Source: Alphaproteobacteria bacterium
GTDB taxonomy: Bacteria; Pseudomonadota; Alphaproteobacteria; UBA828
Length of the DNA: 64,000 nucleotides
Direction of reading: 5' to 3'
Assembly: GCA_011523425.1 (NCBI GenBank)
Contig: WTGU01000144.1
Location: 1 to 64,000, forward strand
Shown here: piece by piece, positions 11,032-18,341 of the stretch
Layout: each line of letters begins with the position of its first letter
Numbering within the stretch: the first letter of the stretch is position 1
Notes under the pieces: generated by a model
What the model saw: the letters and a program-made list of their open reading frames with translations, nothing else
Told to the model about the DNA's origin: nothing
Databases searched by the model: none
Made by a program: the position numbers and the translations under genes

Positions 11032-11460
11032 CTAGCCCTCCCCTGCCCCGTCGCCGCTCTCGATCGCGATGGTCTTCACGATCTCCGGCGCGGTGGGACG
11101 GGTGAGCTCGATATGGAGCAGTCCGTTGTCGAGGCGGGCGCCGGCCACGTCGATCCCGTCGGCGAGCAGAAAGGTGCGGTGGAACTGACGCGCGGCGATC
11201 CCGCGGTGCAGGTAGACCGCGCCGTCATCCTCGGCCTGGCGCCCTCTGATATGCAGCTCGTTGCGCTCGACGGTGACGTCGAGATCGTCTTCCGCGAAGC
11301 CGGCCACGGCGAGGCTGATTCGCAGCCTGTCGTCCGCCACGTGCACGACGTTGTACGGCGGATAGCCCTCGGTCGAGGAGCGGGCGAGCCGGTCGACCAC
11401 CTCCTCCAGGCGGTCGAAGCCCAGCAGCAGGGGGCTGTTGAACGGTGACATCCGTGCCAT
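11032..11460 (-). CDS. Small heat shock protein (Hsp20/IbpA type)
   Basis: A 142-residue ATP-independent holdase with the alpha-crystallin domain: YPPYNVVHVADDRLRISLAVAGF begins the core, RGIAARQFHRTFLLADGI is the conserved middle, and DNGLLHIEL ends it. The ATG at 11460 lies 8 bases after a strong GGAGGAGG; a GTG at 11469 is immediately beside that sequence and less likely. DUF1150 follows after 26 bases as part of the same unit. The long leader upstream has features of a heat-controlled RNA (see separate entry). Confidence 0.9.
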   Translation of the reverse strand: MARMSPFNSPLLLGFDRLEEVVDRLARSSTEGYPPYNVVHVADDRLRISLAVAGFAEDDLDVTVERNELHIRGRQAEDDGAVYLHRGIAARQFHRTFLLADGIDVAGARLDNGLLHIELTRPTAPEIVKTIAIESGDGAGEG

Positions 11461-11590
11461 CGCCTGCACCTCCTCCTTCGAGCGAGTGTCGGTGGATGCA
11501 CCCGATGGCGGCGAACACCCTCCGGCCGGCGAGCGCGGCCGCCTTTCTCAGGCCGGCCGCCTCACCCTCCTGATGTGGGCCTCGCCGGGC
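11461..11590 (-). promoter_or_regulatory. hsp20 leader: possible RpoH promoter and ROSE-like RNA thermometer
   Basis: On the minus strand, the leader ends with UCGCU, a short loop, then AGGAGGAGG. UCGCU can pair with AGGA of the ribosome binding site with one unpaired G, the pattern of ROSE thermometers known before rhizobial hsp20 genes. GC-rich inverted segments (gccggcc/ggccggc type) lie further upstream. About 100 bases before the start codon, GTTGAT and, 16 bases on, CCCACAT resemble a weak sigma-32 promoter. All of this is by eye; the fold was not computed. Confidence 0.35.
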
Positions 11591-11621
11591 CGGGGATCAA
11601 CCTCTTTTGGCATGCAGATTA

Positions 11622-11636
11622 CTCTGTATTGCAGAG
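11622..11636. promoter_or_regulatory. Short palindrome upstream of membrane protein/regulator pair
   Basis: ctctg, five bases, cagag, within an AT-richer stretch 53-67 bases before the 11689 start. It could be an operator for the winged-helix protein encoded two genes downstream, but it is short. Confidence 0.25.
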
Positions 11637-11688
11637 CAAACTGTGCTAGTCTGGAGTCTGTCGCACACTCGGAAGAGCGGAGGGTGCC

Positions 11689-12255
11689 ATGACCGTCACC
11701 AGGGACGATGCGCGTGCGGCTCTGCGCGACGCCGAGGCGACAGGCGAGCGGAGCCAGACCCTTTTCCGCTACGAGCTGTCGAGTCCCTACCTCCTGCTGT
11801 GGGGCGCGCTGTGGATCGTCGCCGGCGTCGTCGCCGCCGTTTCGCCGGCCAACACCGGCTTCGGCTGGGCCGCCGTCGATTTCGTCGGCCTCGGCGGCAC
11901 CGCCTATCTGATCGTGCGCCACGCCCGGCGCTGCGGCACGGGCGACGAGCGCGTTCGACTGGTCCGCAACATCGGAACGGTGGCCGCGCTAGCGGCGTTC
12001 GTCGGATTGACGCTGATGCTCTTCGGGCCGGTGGCCGGCGGCGACGTCACGATGCTCATCGCTCTCGTGATGGCGGCGGGCTACGCCGTTGCCGGCTGCT
12101 GGATCGGCGTTCGCTACGCGGCGGTGGGCGTGGCGCTGGCCGGCCTCTGCGCAGGCGTGTTTCACCTCGCGCCGGCGCAGGTCCCGGTGATCGTGCCGAT
12201 CGCCGGCGGCGGCGCCCTCATCCTTGGCGGCATCTGGTTCAGGCGTAGCCGATGA
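11689..12255 (+). CDS. Small integral membrane protein, unknown function
   Basis: A 188-residue protein with a soluble acidic N-terminus of about 35 residues and then about five hydrophobic helices (LLLWGALWIVAGVVAAV and later GLCAGVFHLAPAQVPVIVPI among them), ending in basic RRSR. The start is preceded by a good GGAGGG. It overlaps the next gene by four bases (ATGA), so the two are translationally coupled. Membrane proteins of this size are often found paired with the small MarR/HTH_34-type regulators, but no biochemical role can be given. Confidence 0.8.
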   Translation: MTVTRDDARAALRDAEATGERSQTLFRYELSSPYLLLWGALWIVAGVVAAVSPANTGFGWAAVDFVGLGGTAYLIVRHARRCGTGDERVRLVRNIGTVAALAAFVGLTLMLFGPVAGGDVTMLIALVMAAGYAVAGCWIGVRYAAVGVALAGLCAGVFHLAPAQVPVIVPIAGGGALILGGIWFRRSR

Positions 12256-12554
12256 GCGGCGCGGACGAGATCGTTCACCAGCCGACGCGCCTCAGGATCA
12301 TGTCGGCGCTGAACGCCCTGCCCCGCAGGGAGATGATGGAATTCGTCCGGCTCAGAGCGATCACCGGCGCCACCAACGGCAATCTCGGATCGCACCTCGC
12401 GACCCTCGAGAAGTCGGGCTACGTGACCATCGCCAAGGACTTCGTGGGCAAGAGGCCGCGCACCCGCGTCGGCATCACCGGGCCGGGGCGGCGGGCGTTT
12501 CAGGGGCACGTCGCCTACCTGCGCGAGATGCTGGAAGACGGCGGCGGCACCTGA
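12252..12554 (+). CDS. Winged-helix transcriptional regulator (HTH_34/MarR-like)
   Basis: A 100-residue single-domain DNA-binding protein. PTRLRIMSALNALP is the first helix, TGATNGNLGSHLATLEKSGYVTI is the helix-turn-helix and recognition helix, and the KRPRTRVGITGPGRRAF segment forms the wing. This is the compact regulator type that binds as a dimer with no ligand domain. It is coupled to the membrane protein gene before it and followed after 18 bases by the secreted CxxCH protein, so these three genes are probably one operon that it autoregulates. Confidence 0.85.
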   Translation: MSGADEIVHQPTRLRIMSALNALPRREMMEFVRLRAITGATNGNLGSHLATLEKSGYVTIAKDFVGKRPRTRVGITGPGRRAFQGHVAYLREMLEDGGGT

Positions 12555-12572
12555 GCCGCCAGGGAGGATGAC

Positions 12573-13286
12573 ATGCACATGACGGCAACACGTTGGAAGC
12601 GATGCGCCGGCATTCTCGGCCTCTTCGCGGTGCTGGCGGTGCTTCTCCTGGCCGCTCCTGTCGCGGCGCAGGACTCCATGCGCTTCGACGAAGAGGTGCG
12701 GGAGCTCTTCTTCGCCGGCTTCGCCGGCAACGAGGACGCGCTGGAGCGGGGCATGGCGATCTGCGAGGAGACGCTGGAGGCCGACCCCGATCATCCGGGC
12801 GCCCTGGTCTGGCAGGCGTCGGGCTGGATGTTCCAGTCCGGCATGGCCTACCAGGAGGGCGACTGGGCCAAGGGCATGGCCCTGTTCGACGACGCCACCG
12901 CGCAGATGGATCGCGCCGTCTCGCTCGCACCGGACAGCCTGCAGACGCTGATCCCCCGCGCGTCGGTCTACCTCGCTACCGCTCCCTACATCTACGACAC
13001 GCCGACGCGCACCAGGTTCCTGGAGACTGTGGTCGACGACTACACCAAGGTTCTCGCCATGCGCGAGCCCTATTTCGCCTCGCTCACGGCGCACAGCCGG
13101 GGCGAACTGCTGGGCGCGCTCGCCGAAGCGCTGTGGCGGCTGCAGAGACGCGACGATGCGCAGGTCTATCTGGACCGCATCCTCGCCGAGTTGCCGGACT
13201 CGGCCTACGCGCTCATGGCGGAGCGCCAGCTCGCGGAGCCGCAGACGATCCAGCAGCTCACCTGCCTCGGCTGCCACAAGTACTGA
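12573..13286 (+). CDS. Secreted repeat-type protein with C-terminal CxxCH
   Basis: A 237-residue exported protein. A basic start and a hydrophobic core (ILGLFAVLAVLLLAAPVAAQ) form a signal peptide cleaved near AAQ-DS. The mature part is all-helical with TPR-like phrases such as EETLEADPDHPGALVWQASG and AVSLAPDSLQTLIPRASVYL. The last residues are TCLGCHKY: Cys231, Cys234 and His235 form a perfect c-type haem attachment motif four residues from a normal stop. If haem is attached this is a periplasmic TPR-like monohaem protein; if not, the cysteines may form a disulfide or bind metal. A GGAGG precedes the ATG by 5 bases. No specific family is recognised. Confidence 0.75.
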   Translation: MHMTATRWKRCAGILGLFAVLAVLLLAAPVAAQDSMRFDEEVRELFFAGFAGNEDALERGMAICEETLEADPDHPGALVWQASGWMFQSGMAYQEGDWAKGMALFDDATAQMDRAVSLAPDSLQTLIPRASVYLATAPYIYDTPTRTRFLETVVDDYTKVLAMREPYFASLTAHSRGELLGALAEALWRLQRRDDAQVYLDRILAELPDSAYALMAERQLAEPQTIQQLTCLGCHKY

Positions 13287-13441
13287 GCGCACGTTCCGGC
13301 GCTCTCCCCCGGCGGGAAACCGTTCGGTCGCCGGGTGACAGCGACAATGATGTAGCGGCACTTCGCGGACAGCCGCTTGGCGAACGCGTCCTCTATCGTG
13401 GATGATGCCCGTGCCCGTGATAGCAGGCTGCGCGCGAGAGT

Positions 13442-15097
13442 ATGGATCGTTTCCGCCTGAACTACGACCTCGACACGCTGCGCGGCGACATCTTCGGCGG
13501 CGTCACCTCCATGGTGGTGGCGCTGCCCGTTTCACTCGGCTTCGGTATCGCCTCCGGGATGGGTGCGGCTGCCGGGCTCTATGGCGCCATCGCGGTCGGC
13601 TTCTTCGCATCGGTGTTCGGCGGCACCCGCTCACAGATTTCCGGCCCGACAGCACCGATGACCGTCGCAATGGCGGTCGTGCTCACCAGCCACGCGTCCA
13701 GCCTCGCCGAAGCCCTGACGGTCGTCGTCCTCGCAGGCCTCCTGCAGGTGCTTCTGGGCGTGTCGAGGATCGGCCGTTTCGTGGCCTACACGCCGCATGT
13801 CGTCGTATCGGGCTTCATGTCCGGCATCGGCGTCATCATCATGCTGATGCAGTCGCTGCCGCTGCTCGGCGCCTCGGGCGCGACGGGCGGCCCGATGGGC
13901 GCGGCACGGGCGCTTCCGGCGGCCGTGAGCGGCATCGACACCAGCGCCTTCGCCATCGGCGCGGTGACGCTCGTGGTTGGATTCCTGTGGCCGCGACGGT
14001 TCTCGCGTTTCGCCCCGGGGCCCTTGGTGGCGCTGGCCGCCGGAACGGCCCTTGGCGTGCTGTGGCTGACGGAAGCGCCGGTCATCGGCGCGATCCCGGT
14101 CGGACTGCCGAGCCTGCAACTCGGCCTGCCGCCGGCCGACTTCCTGCTGCACGCGTTGCAGCCGGCCATCATCCTCGCCCTGCTCGGCTCGGTCGACAGC
14201 CTGCTGACCTCCCTGGTGGCCGATTCGATGACCGGCAACCGTCACAACCCGGACCGGGAGCTGATCGGCCAGGGCATCGGCAACATGGCTGCAGGACTGA
14301 TCGGCGCGCTGCCCGGCGCCGGGGCGACCATGGGCACGGTCATCAACATCCGCTCCGGAGGATCGACGCCGGTGTCGGGCGCGCTGCGCGCGCTGCTGCT
14401 GTTTGCCCTGGTATTGGGCCTCGGGCGGCTCGTCGAGCCGATCCCGCTTGCCGCGCTGGCCGGGGTGCTGGTCAAGGTCGGCTGGGACATCATCGACTGG
14501 CGCATGCTCGCCCGGTTTCATCGCCTGCGGCGCGAGCACTTGATCGTGATGCTGGCGACACTCTGCCTCACGGTGTTCGTGGATCTGATCACGGCGGTCG
14601 CGATCGGACTGATCGCGGGCGGAATGGTGCATGCCCGGCGGCTGGGACGGCTGGAGCTCGACAGCGTGGTGTCCGTGCCGCTGCTGGAGGCGAGCTTCTT
14701 CGCGGACGGCACGGCACCCGCGCAGGACGACCCGCACGCGGCCCGGGTCGGCATGGTGGCGCTGAGGGGCACGTTGAGCGTCGCTTCGTCTCACAAGCTG
14801 GTCAGCGTGGTCGGCCTCGACATCAAGGAACACGAGGTCGTCATCTTCGACTTCTCGGACACCGTCTACATCGACGACAGCGCGGCCATGGTGATCGGGA
14901 AACTGCTGGACATCGCCGCAGAGTCCGGGACCGAGTGCATCGTCATGGGGCTGCGAGACGATGTGGCCGCGACGCTGCGCAGCCTCGACATCCTCGGCGC
15001 AGTGCCGGCCGACCGGGTTGTCGAAACGCTGGACGAGGCCCGGCGGATCGCGAGAGAGGCGCTCGAAGTCAATGCTGTCGCCGGAAGTGGACAATGA
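13442..15097 (+). CDS. SulP family anion transporter with STAS domain
   Basis: A 551-residue inner-membrane transporter of the SulP/SLC26 family. The N-terminal part (residues 1-400) holds the conserved early motif ALPVSLGFGIASGMG, the SQISGPTAPMTV motif, and multiple hydrophobic helices. The C-terminal cytoplasmic part (about 430-551) is a STAS domain with FDFSDTVYIDDSAAMVI. Members carry sulfate, bicarbonate or dicarboxylates; no neighbouring carbonic anhydrase or sulfur-assimilation gene helps to choose. Read alone it looks monocistronic. Confidence 0.9.
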   Translation: MDRFRLNYDLDTLRGDIFGGVTSMVVALPVSLGFGIASGMGAAAGLYGAIAVGFFASVFGGTRSQISGPTAPMTVAMAVVLTSHASSLAEALTVVVLAGLLQVLLGVSRIGRFVAYTPHVVVSGFMSGIGVIIMLMQSLPLLGASGATGGPMGAARALPAAVSGIDTSAFAIGAVTLVVGFLWPRRFSRFAPGPLVALAAGTALGVLWLTEAPVIGAIPVGLPSLQLGLPPADFLLHALQPAIILALLGSVDSLLTSLVADSMTGNRHNPDRELIGQGIGNMAAGLIGALPGAGATMGTVINIRSGGSTPVSGALRALLLFALVLGLGRLVEPIPLAALAGVLVKVGWDIIDWRMLARFHRLRREHLIVMLATLCLTVFVDLITAVAIGLIAGGMVHARRLGRLELDSVVSVPLLEASFFADGTAPAQDDPHAARVGMVALRGTLSVASSHKLVSVVGLDIKEHEVVIFDFSDTVYIDDSAAMVIGKLLDIAAESGTECIVMGLRDDVAATLRSLDILGAVPADRVVETLDEARRIAREALEVNAVAGSGQ

Positions 15098-15407
15098 CTG
15101 TAATGCAGGCCCGCAATTGCTTCCTTCACCGGCGGATGACGGTGCAGACGGACTTGAAGGTTGGGCCGCAACCCTTATTCAGCGCGAGCTTGGTTCCAGC
15201 TGTCCCCCGGCCGCCGAACGCTTACATGCGATTGGCGCGCCAACGCGGATTTTAGGTACTGCCCAATCGCGGGCGGCTGGGATCGGTGGTCTGGTCACCG
15301 CCATCACTCGCTGAACGAACATGTACCCCGGCGGCGCGAGTGCGCGGGCCCGGCGGGCGCGCTAAGCTGCGGCCGGAGCGTTCGTCGGCAGGCGGAGGAG
15401 GTGCGCC
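15098..15407. other. Intergenic region, no gene seen
   Basis: 310 bases between the SulP gene and the isochorismatase-like gene. No open frame with coding character, tRNA, long palindrome or T-run hairpin was seen. A GGAGGAGG at its right end serves the downstream gene. The promoter of that gene must lie here but is not obvious. Confidence 0.5.
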
Positions 15408-16124
15408 ATGAACCGGGGAGACGGCGGCAACGTCAAGGAGGGGTGGAGCGCCTGGTGGAGCTTCGCGCGCATCCCGGAGTTTCCGGTCGCGGCGGACAAG
15501 ACCGCGCTCATCGTGATCGACATGACCTACCAGCAGGCCCACCGCGACTACGGGCTCTGCAAGCGCATCATCGAGGCCGGGCTGGAGGACGACCTCGCCT
15601 ACTATCTCGAGCGGATCGACAACGTGGTGGTGCCGAATCTCCAGACGCTCATCGCGGCATTCCGCAGCGCCGGCGCGCCGGTGATCTACACCCGCTGCGC
15701 CTCGCTGGCAGGCGACGGCTCGGACCAGACCTGGCGGCACCGGCACTTCGGCGTGGTCACCACCGTCGACTCCAAGGACGCGCAGATCCTGGAGCCGCTC
15801 GCGCCCGAGGACGGCGACATCATGCTGACCAAGTCGGGCTCGGCGGTCTTCCCCTCGACCAACTGCGAGCACCTGCTGCGCGTGAAGGGCATCACCACCA
15901 TCGTGGTGAGCGGCATCTTCACCAACAGTTGCGTCGAGGGCACGATCCGGCTCGCCGGCGATCTCGACTTCCGCTGCCTGATGCCGGAGGACGCCTGCGC
16001 CGCCATGTCGCCCAGCGGCCACGCCAACGCCATCGAGTATCTCGACGGCAACTTCTGCCACGTGAAGCCCACGGCGGAGATCGTCCGCCTGCTGGGCGCA
16101 GGCGCGGGCGCCCGCGCCGCCTGA
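15408..16124 (+). CDS. Isochorismatase-family cysteine hydrolase
   Basis: A 238-residue cytoplasmic alpha/beta hydrolase-like enzyme. The catalytic triad of the family is visible: Asp in LIVIDMTYQQ, Lys in MLTKSGSAVF, and Cys in GIFTNSCVEGTIR. The family includes nicotinamidases, N-carbamoylsarcosine amidases, ureidoacrylate hydrolases and isochorismatases; the FTNSCVEGT segment resembles amidohydrolase members more than true isochorismatases. A strong GGAGGAGG precedes the ATG. It converges on the CoA transferase gene with only two bases between stop codons. Confidence 0.88.
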   Translation: MNRGDGGNVKEGWSAWWSFARIPEFPVAADKTALIVIDMTYQQAHRDYGLCKRIIEAGLEDDLAYYLERIDNVVVPNLQTLIAAFRSAGAPVIYTRCASLAGDGSDQTWRHRHFGVVTTVDSKDAQILEPLAPEDGDIMLTKSGSAVFPSTNCEHLLRVKGITTIVVSGIFTNSCVEGTIRLAGDLDFRCLMPEDACAAMSPSGHANAIEYLDGNFCHVKPTAEIVRLLGAGAGARAA

Positions 16125-16126
16125 CC

Positions 16127-17302
16127 TCAGTCGTCCGCCTGGCGGACGATGCCGTCCGCGACGAGCGCCCGGCAGGCGGCCTCGTCGTAGCCGATCTCAC
16201 GCAGAATCTCCCCGCTGTGCGCGCCGAGGGCAGGCGCGTCCGGGCCGATGGCCCCCGGCTCCTCCCGGAACTTGATCGGGATGCCGAGATGAGCGGCGCC
16301 CGCCGCGTCGCGCTCGACCATGCCGCGCGCGGCGAGGTGGGGGTCGTCAAAGGCTTCCTTGAGGTCGAGGACCGGCGCGAAGCAGATGTCGCGGCCGGCG
16401 AACCAGGCGACCCACTCGGCCTGGGTGCGGGCGGCGAAGGTCTCTTCGAGGAAGGCGTGGAGCGGCGCCTGCGCAGGCCCGGCGGGCTCGCGGCCGAGGG
16501 GGATCAGGTCGGGCCTCCCCACGGCTTCCAGGAAGTTGACGACGAACTTCATCTCGCCTCCGCCCAGCGTGACGTAGCGGCCGTCCCTGGTGCGGTAGGG
16601 GCGATAGAAGGCGGCGCCGCCCTGGGTGCGCTCCGACGAGGGCTCGGGCGCGCGGTCTTCGGCAAACACGCGGCCGGCGACGTGCGGCGTCCACGACACC
16701 ACCGCGTCGAACATGGCGAGGTCGAGACAGTCGCCGCGGCCGGTGGTCTGGCGGCGCAGCAGCGCCATGAGGATGCCGGCGAGCGCCATCAGCGAGCCCC
16801 CCATGTCCGACGGCGGCAGGCAGGCCATGGCCGGCTTGCCGTCGCCGTCGACGCCGAGGCTGGCGACACCGGCGAGCGCGTTGACGCTCAGGTCGTGAGC
16901 CGGGCGGTCGCGGTACGGCCCGGACTGGCCGAAGGCGGAGATGGAGGCGTAGACGACCTGCGGCGCCCGCGCGCTCACGGCGTCGTAGCCGATGCCGAGG
17001 CGGTCCACCACGCCGGGGCGGAAGGTCTCCAGGACCACGTCGGCGGTCTCGGCGAGGCGCATGAAGGCCTCGCGCCCGGCCCCGCTCTTGAGGTCCACCG
17101 CGAGGCCGCGCTTGCCGCGGTTGGCGTTGCGGAAATAGACCGTATGGCCGCCCTCGGCCGGCCCGATGGCGCGCGCCGGATCGCCCGTTCGCGGGTCCTC
17201 GATCTTGATCACGTCGGCGCCGTGATCGGCCATCATCATGGCGAGATGGGGCCCCGGCAGGAACCGGGAGAGGTCCAGCACCCTGATTCCTTCGAGCTTC
17301 AT
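16127..17302 (-). CDS. Class III CoA transferase (CaiB/BaiF family)
   Basis: A 391-residue enzyme moving CoA between carboxylic acids. The N-terminal LEGIRVLDLSRFLPGP, ADVVLETFRPGVVDRLG and PSDMGG motifs are typical. Asp167 in SDMGG corresponds to the aspartate that forms the acyl anhydride in formyl-CoA transferase. The ATG at 17302 gives the family start MKLEGIRVLDLS; a longer frame to 17371 is unlikely. It is divergent from the citrate-lyase-beta-like gene, and the two probably act on the same CoA ester: activation here, cleavage by the neighbour. The substrate is unknown. Confidence 0.92.
   Translation of the reverse strand: MKLEGIRVLDLSRFLPGPHLAMMMADHGADVIKIEDPRTGDPARAIGPAEGGHTVYFRNANRGKRGLAVDLKSGAGREAFMRLAETADVVLETFRPGVVDRLGIGYDAVSARAPQVVYASISAFGQSGPYRDRPAHDLSVNALAGVASLGVDGDGKPAMACLPPSDMGGSLMALAGILMALLRRQTTGRGDCLDLAMFDAVVSWTPHVAGRVFAEDRAPEPSSERTQGGAAFYRPYRTRDGRYVTLGGGEMKFVVNFLEAVGRPDLIPLGREPAGPAQAPLHAFLEETFAARTQAEWVAWFAGRDICFAPVLDLKEAFDDPHLAARGMVERDAAGAAHLGIPIKFREEPGAIGPDAPALGAHSGEILREIGYDEAACRALVADGIVRQADD
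16131..16149. terminator. Near-perfect palindrome at convergent gene ends
   Basis: tcgtccgcc, one base, ggcggacga: 9-base arms lying inside the last codons of the CoA transferase gene and seven bases past the isochorismatase stop. It may act as a bidirectional terminator, although no T-run follows and the one-base loop would open to a slightly larger one in RNA. Confidence 0.4.
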
Positions 17303-17442
17303 GGCTTGCCTCCATGCCGCCGCTCTCTCTCCGCTCGCGCCGACATACCCCGCCGCCGCAGCGCGCGCCATGGCGGAGCCGCCGCCGCCTTGATCGGGAG
17401 GGTGCGCTGTGGTTGTGTGGCCGCAGCTTTCGCGGAGCCTTC

Positions 17443-18327
17443 ATGCACCTGCACCGCACCTACCTGTTCGCCCCGGGCAACCATGCGCGCAAGGTCGCCA
17501 AGGTCTTCGGCGCCGGCGCCGATGCGGTGGTGCTCGACCTCGAGGACGCCGTCGCCGCGGCGGAGAAGGAAGCCACGCGGCCGGTCGTCGTCGACGCGCT
17601 GCAGGCGCCGCGCGCCTGCCTCGGCTATGTGCGGGTGAACGCGCTGGATACCGACTATTGCTACGGTGACCTGCAGGCCGTGGTTGCGCCGGGTGTGGAC
17701 GGCATCCTGCTGCCCAAGGTCGAGGCGCCGAGCGAACTGGAGACGGTGGACTGGTTGCTCGGCCAGCTCGAGCGCGAGCGGGGCCTCGAACGGGGCGCGA
17801 TCGACCTCGTGCCCATCATCGAGACCGGCCGGGGGGTGGCCGCGGCCGAGGCCATCGCGGGCGCAGACACGCGCGTGCGCCGGCTCTCCTTCGGCGCGGG
17901 CGACTACACCCGCGACATGGGGATGGTCTGGACCGGCGCCGAGGCCGAGCTCGCCCACGCCCGGGCCTCGATCGTGCTCGCCTCCCGCGTGGGCGGGCTG
18001 GAGCCGCCGATCGACACGGTCTTCATCGACCTCGCCGACGCGGACAACCTGGTGCGCTCGACCGAGACCGCGCTCAGCTTCGGCTTCCAGGGCAAGCTCT
18101 GCATCCACCCCAAGCAGGTGGGGCCCGTGAACGGCGTCTTCACGCCGAGCGCCGACGCCGTGACCCAGGCGGAGAAGCACGTCGCCGCCTTCCGGGAGGC
18201 GGAGGCCGCGGGCTCGGCCTCGATCCAGGTGGACGGCTACTTCATCGATTACCCGATCTACGAGAAGGCCGAGCGGGTGCTGCGGATCGCGGAGGCGATC
18301 CGGCAGAAGGACGCGCAGGCCGGCTGA
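17443..18327 (+). CDS. CoA ester lyase (HpcH/HpaI, citrate lyase beta family)
   Basis: A 294-residue cytoplasmic TIM-barrel lyase that splits hydroxyacyl-CoA esters such as malyl-, methylmalyl- or citramalyl-CoA using Mg2+. Family marks are RTYLFAPGNHARKVAKVFG at the start, the acidic DLEDAV motif, PIIETGRGV, and GKLCIHPKQV near residue 225. The start at 17443 was chosen because MHLHRTYLFAPG is the usual beginning; the frame extends upstream without family character. Fifteen bases separate it from the AbfD-like gene, so the two are probably one operon. Confidence 0.9.
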   Translation: MHLHRTYLFAPGNHARKVAKVFGAGADAVVLDLEDAVAAAEKEATRPVVVDALQAPRACLGYVRVNALDTDYCYGDLQAVVAPGVDGILLPKVEAPSELETVDWLLGQLERERGLERGAIDLVPIIETGRGVAAAEAIAGADTRVRRLSFGAGDYTRDMGMVWTGAEAELAHARASIVLASRVGGLEPPIDTVFIDLADADNLVRSTETALSFGFQGKLCIHPKQVGPVNGVFTPSADAVTQAEKHVAAFREAEAAGSASIQVDGYFIDYPIYEKAERVLRIAEAIRQKDAQAG

Positions 18328-18341
18328 ACGGGAGCAGCGGC

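Noticed and set aside
15098-15407. Riboswitch or small RNA in the gap before the isochorismatase-like gene
   Set aside because: No conserved riboswitch core or strong nested stems could be recognised by eye.
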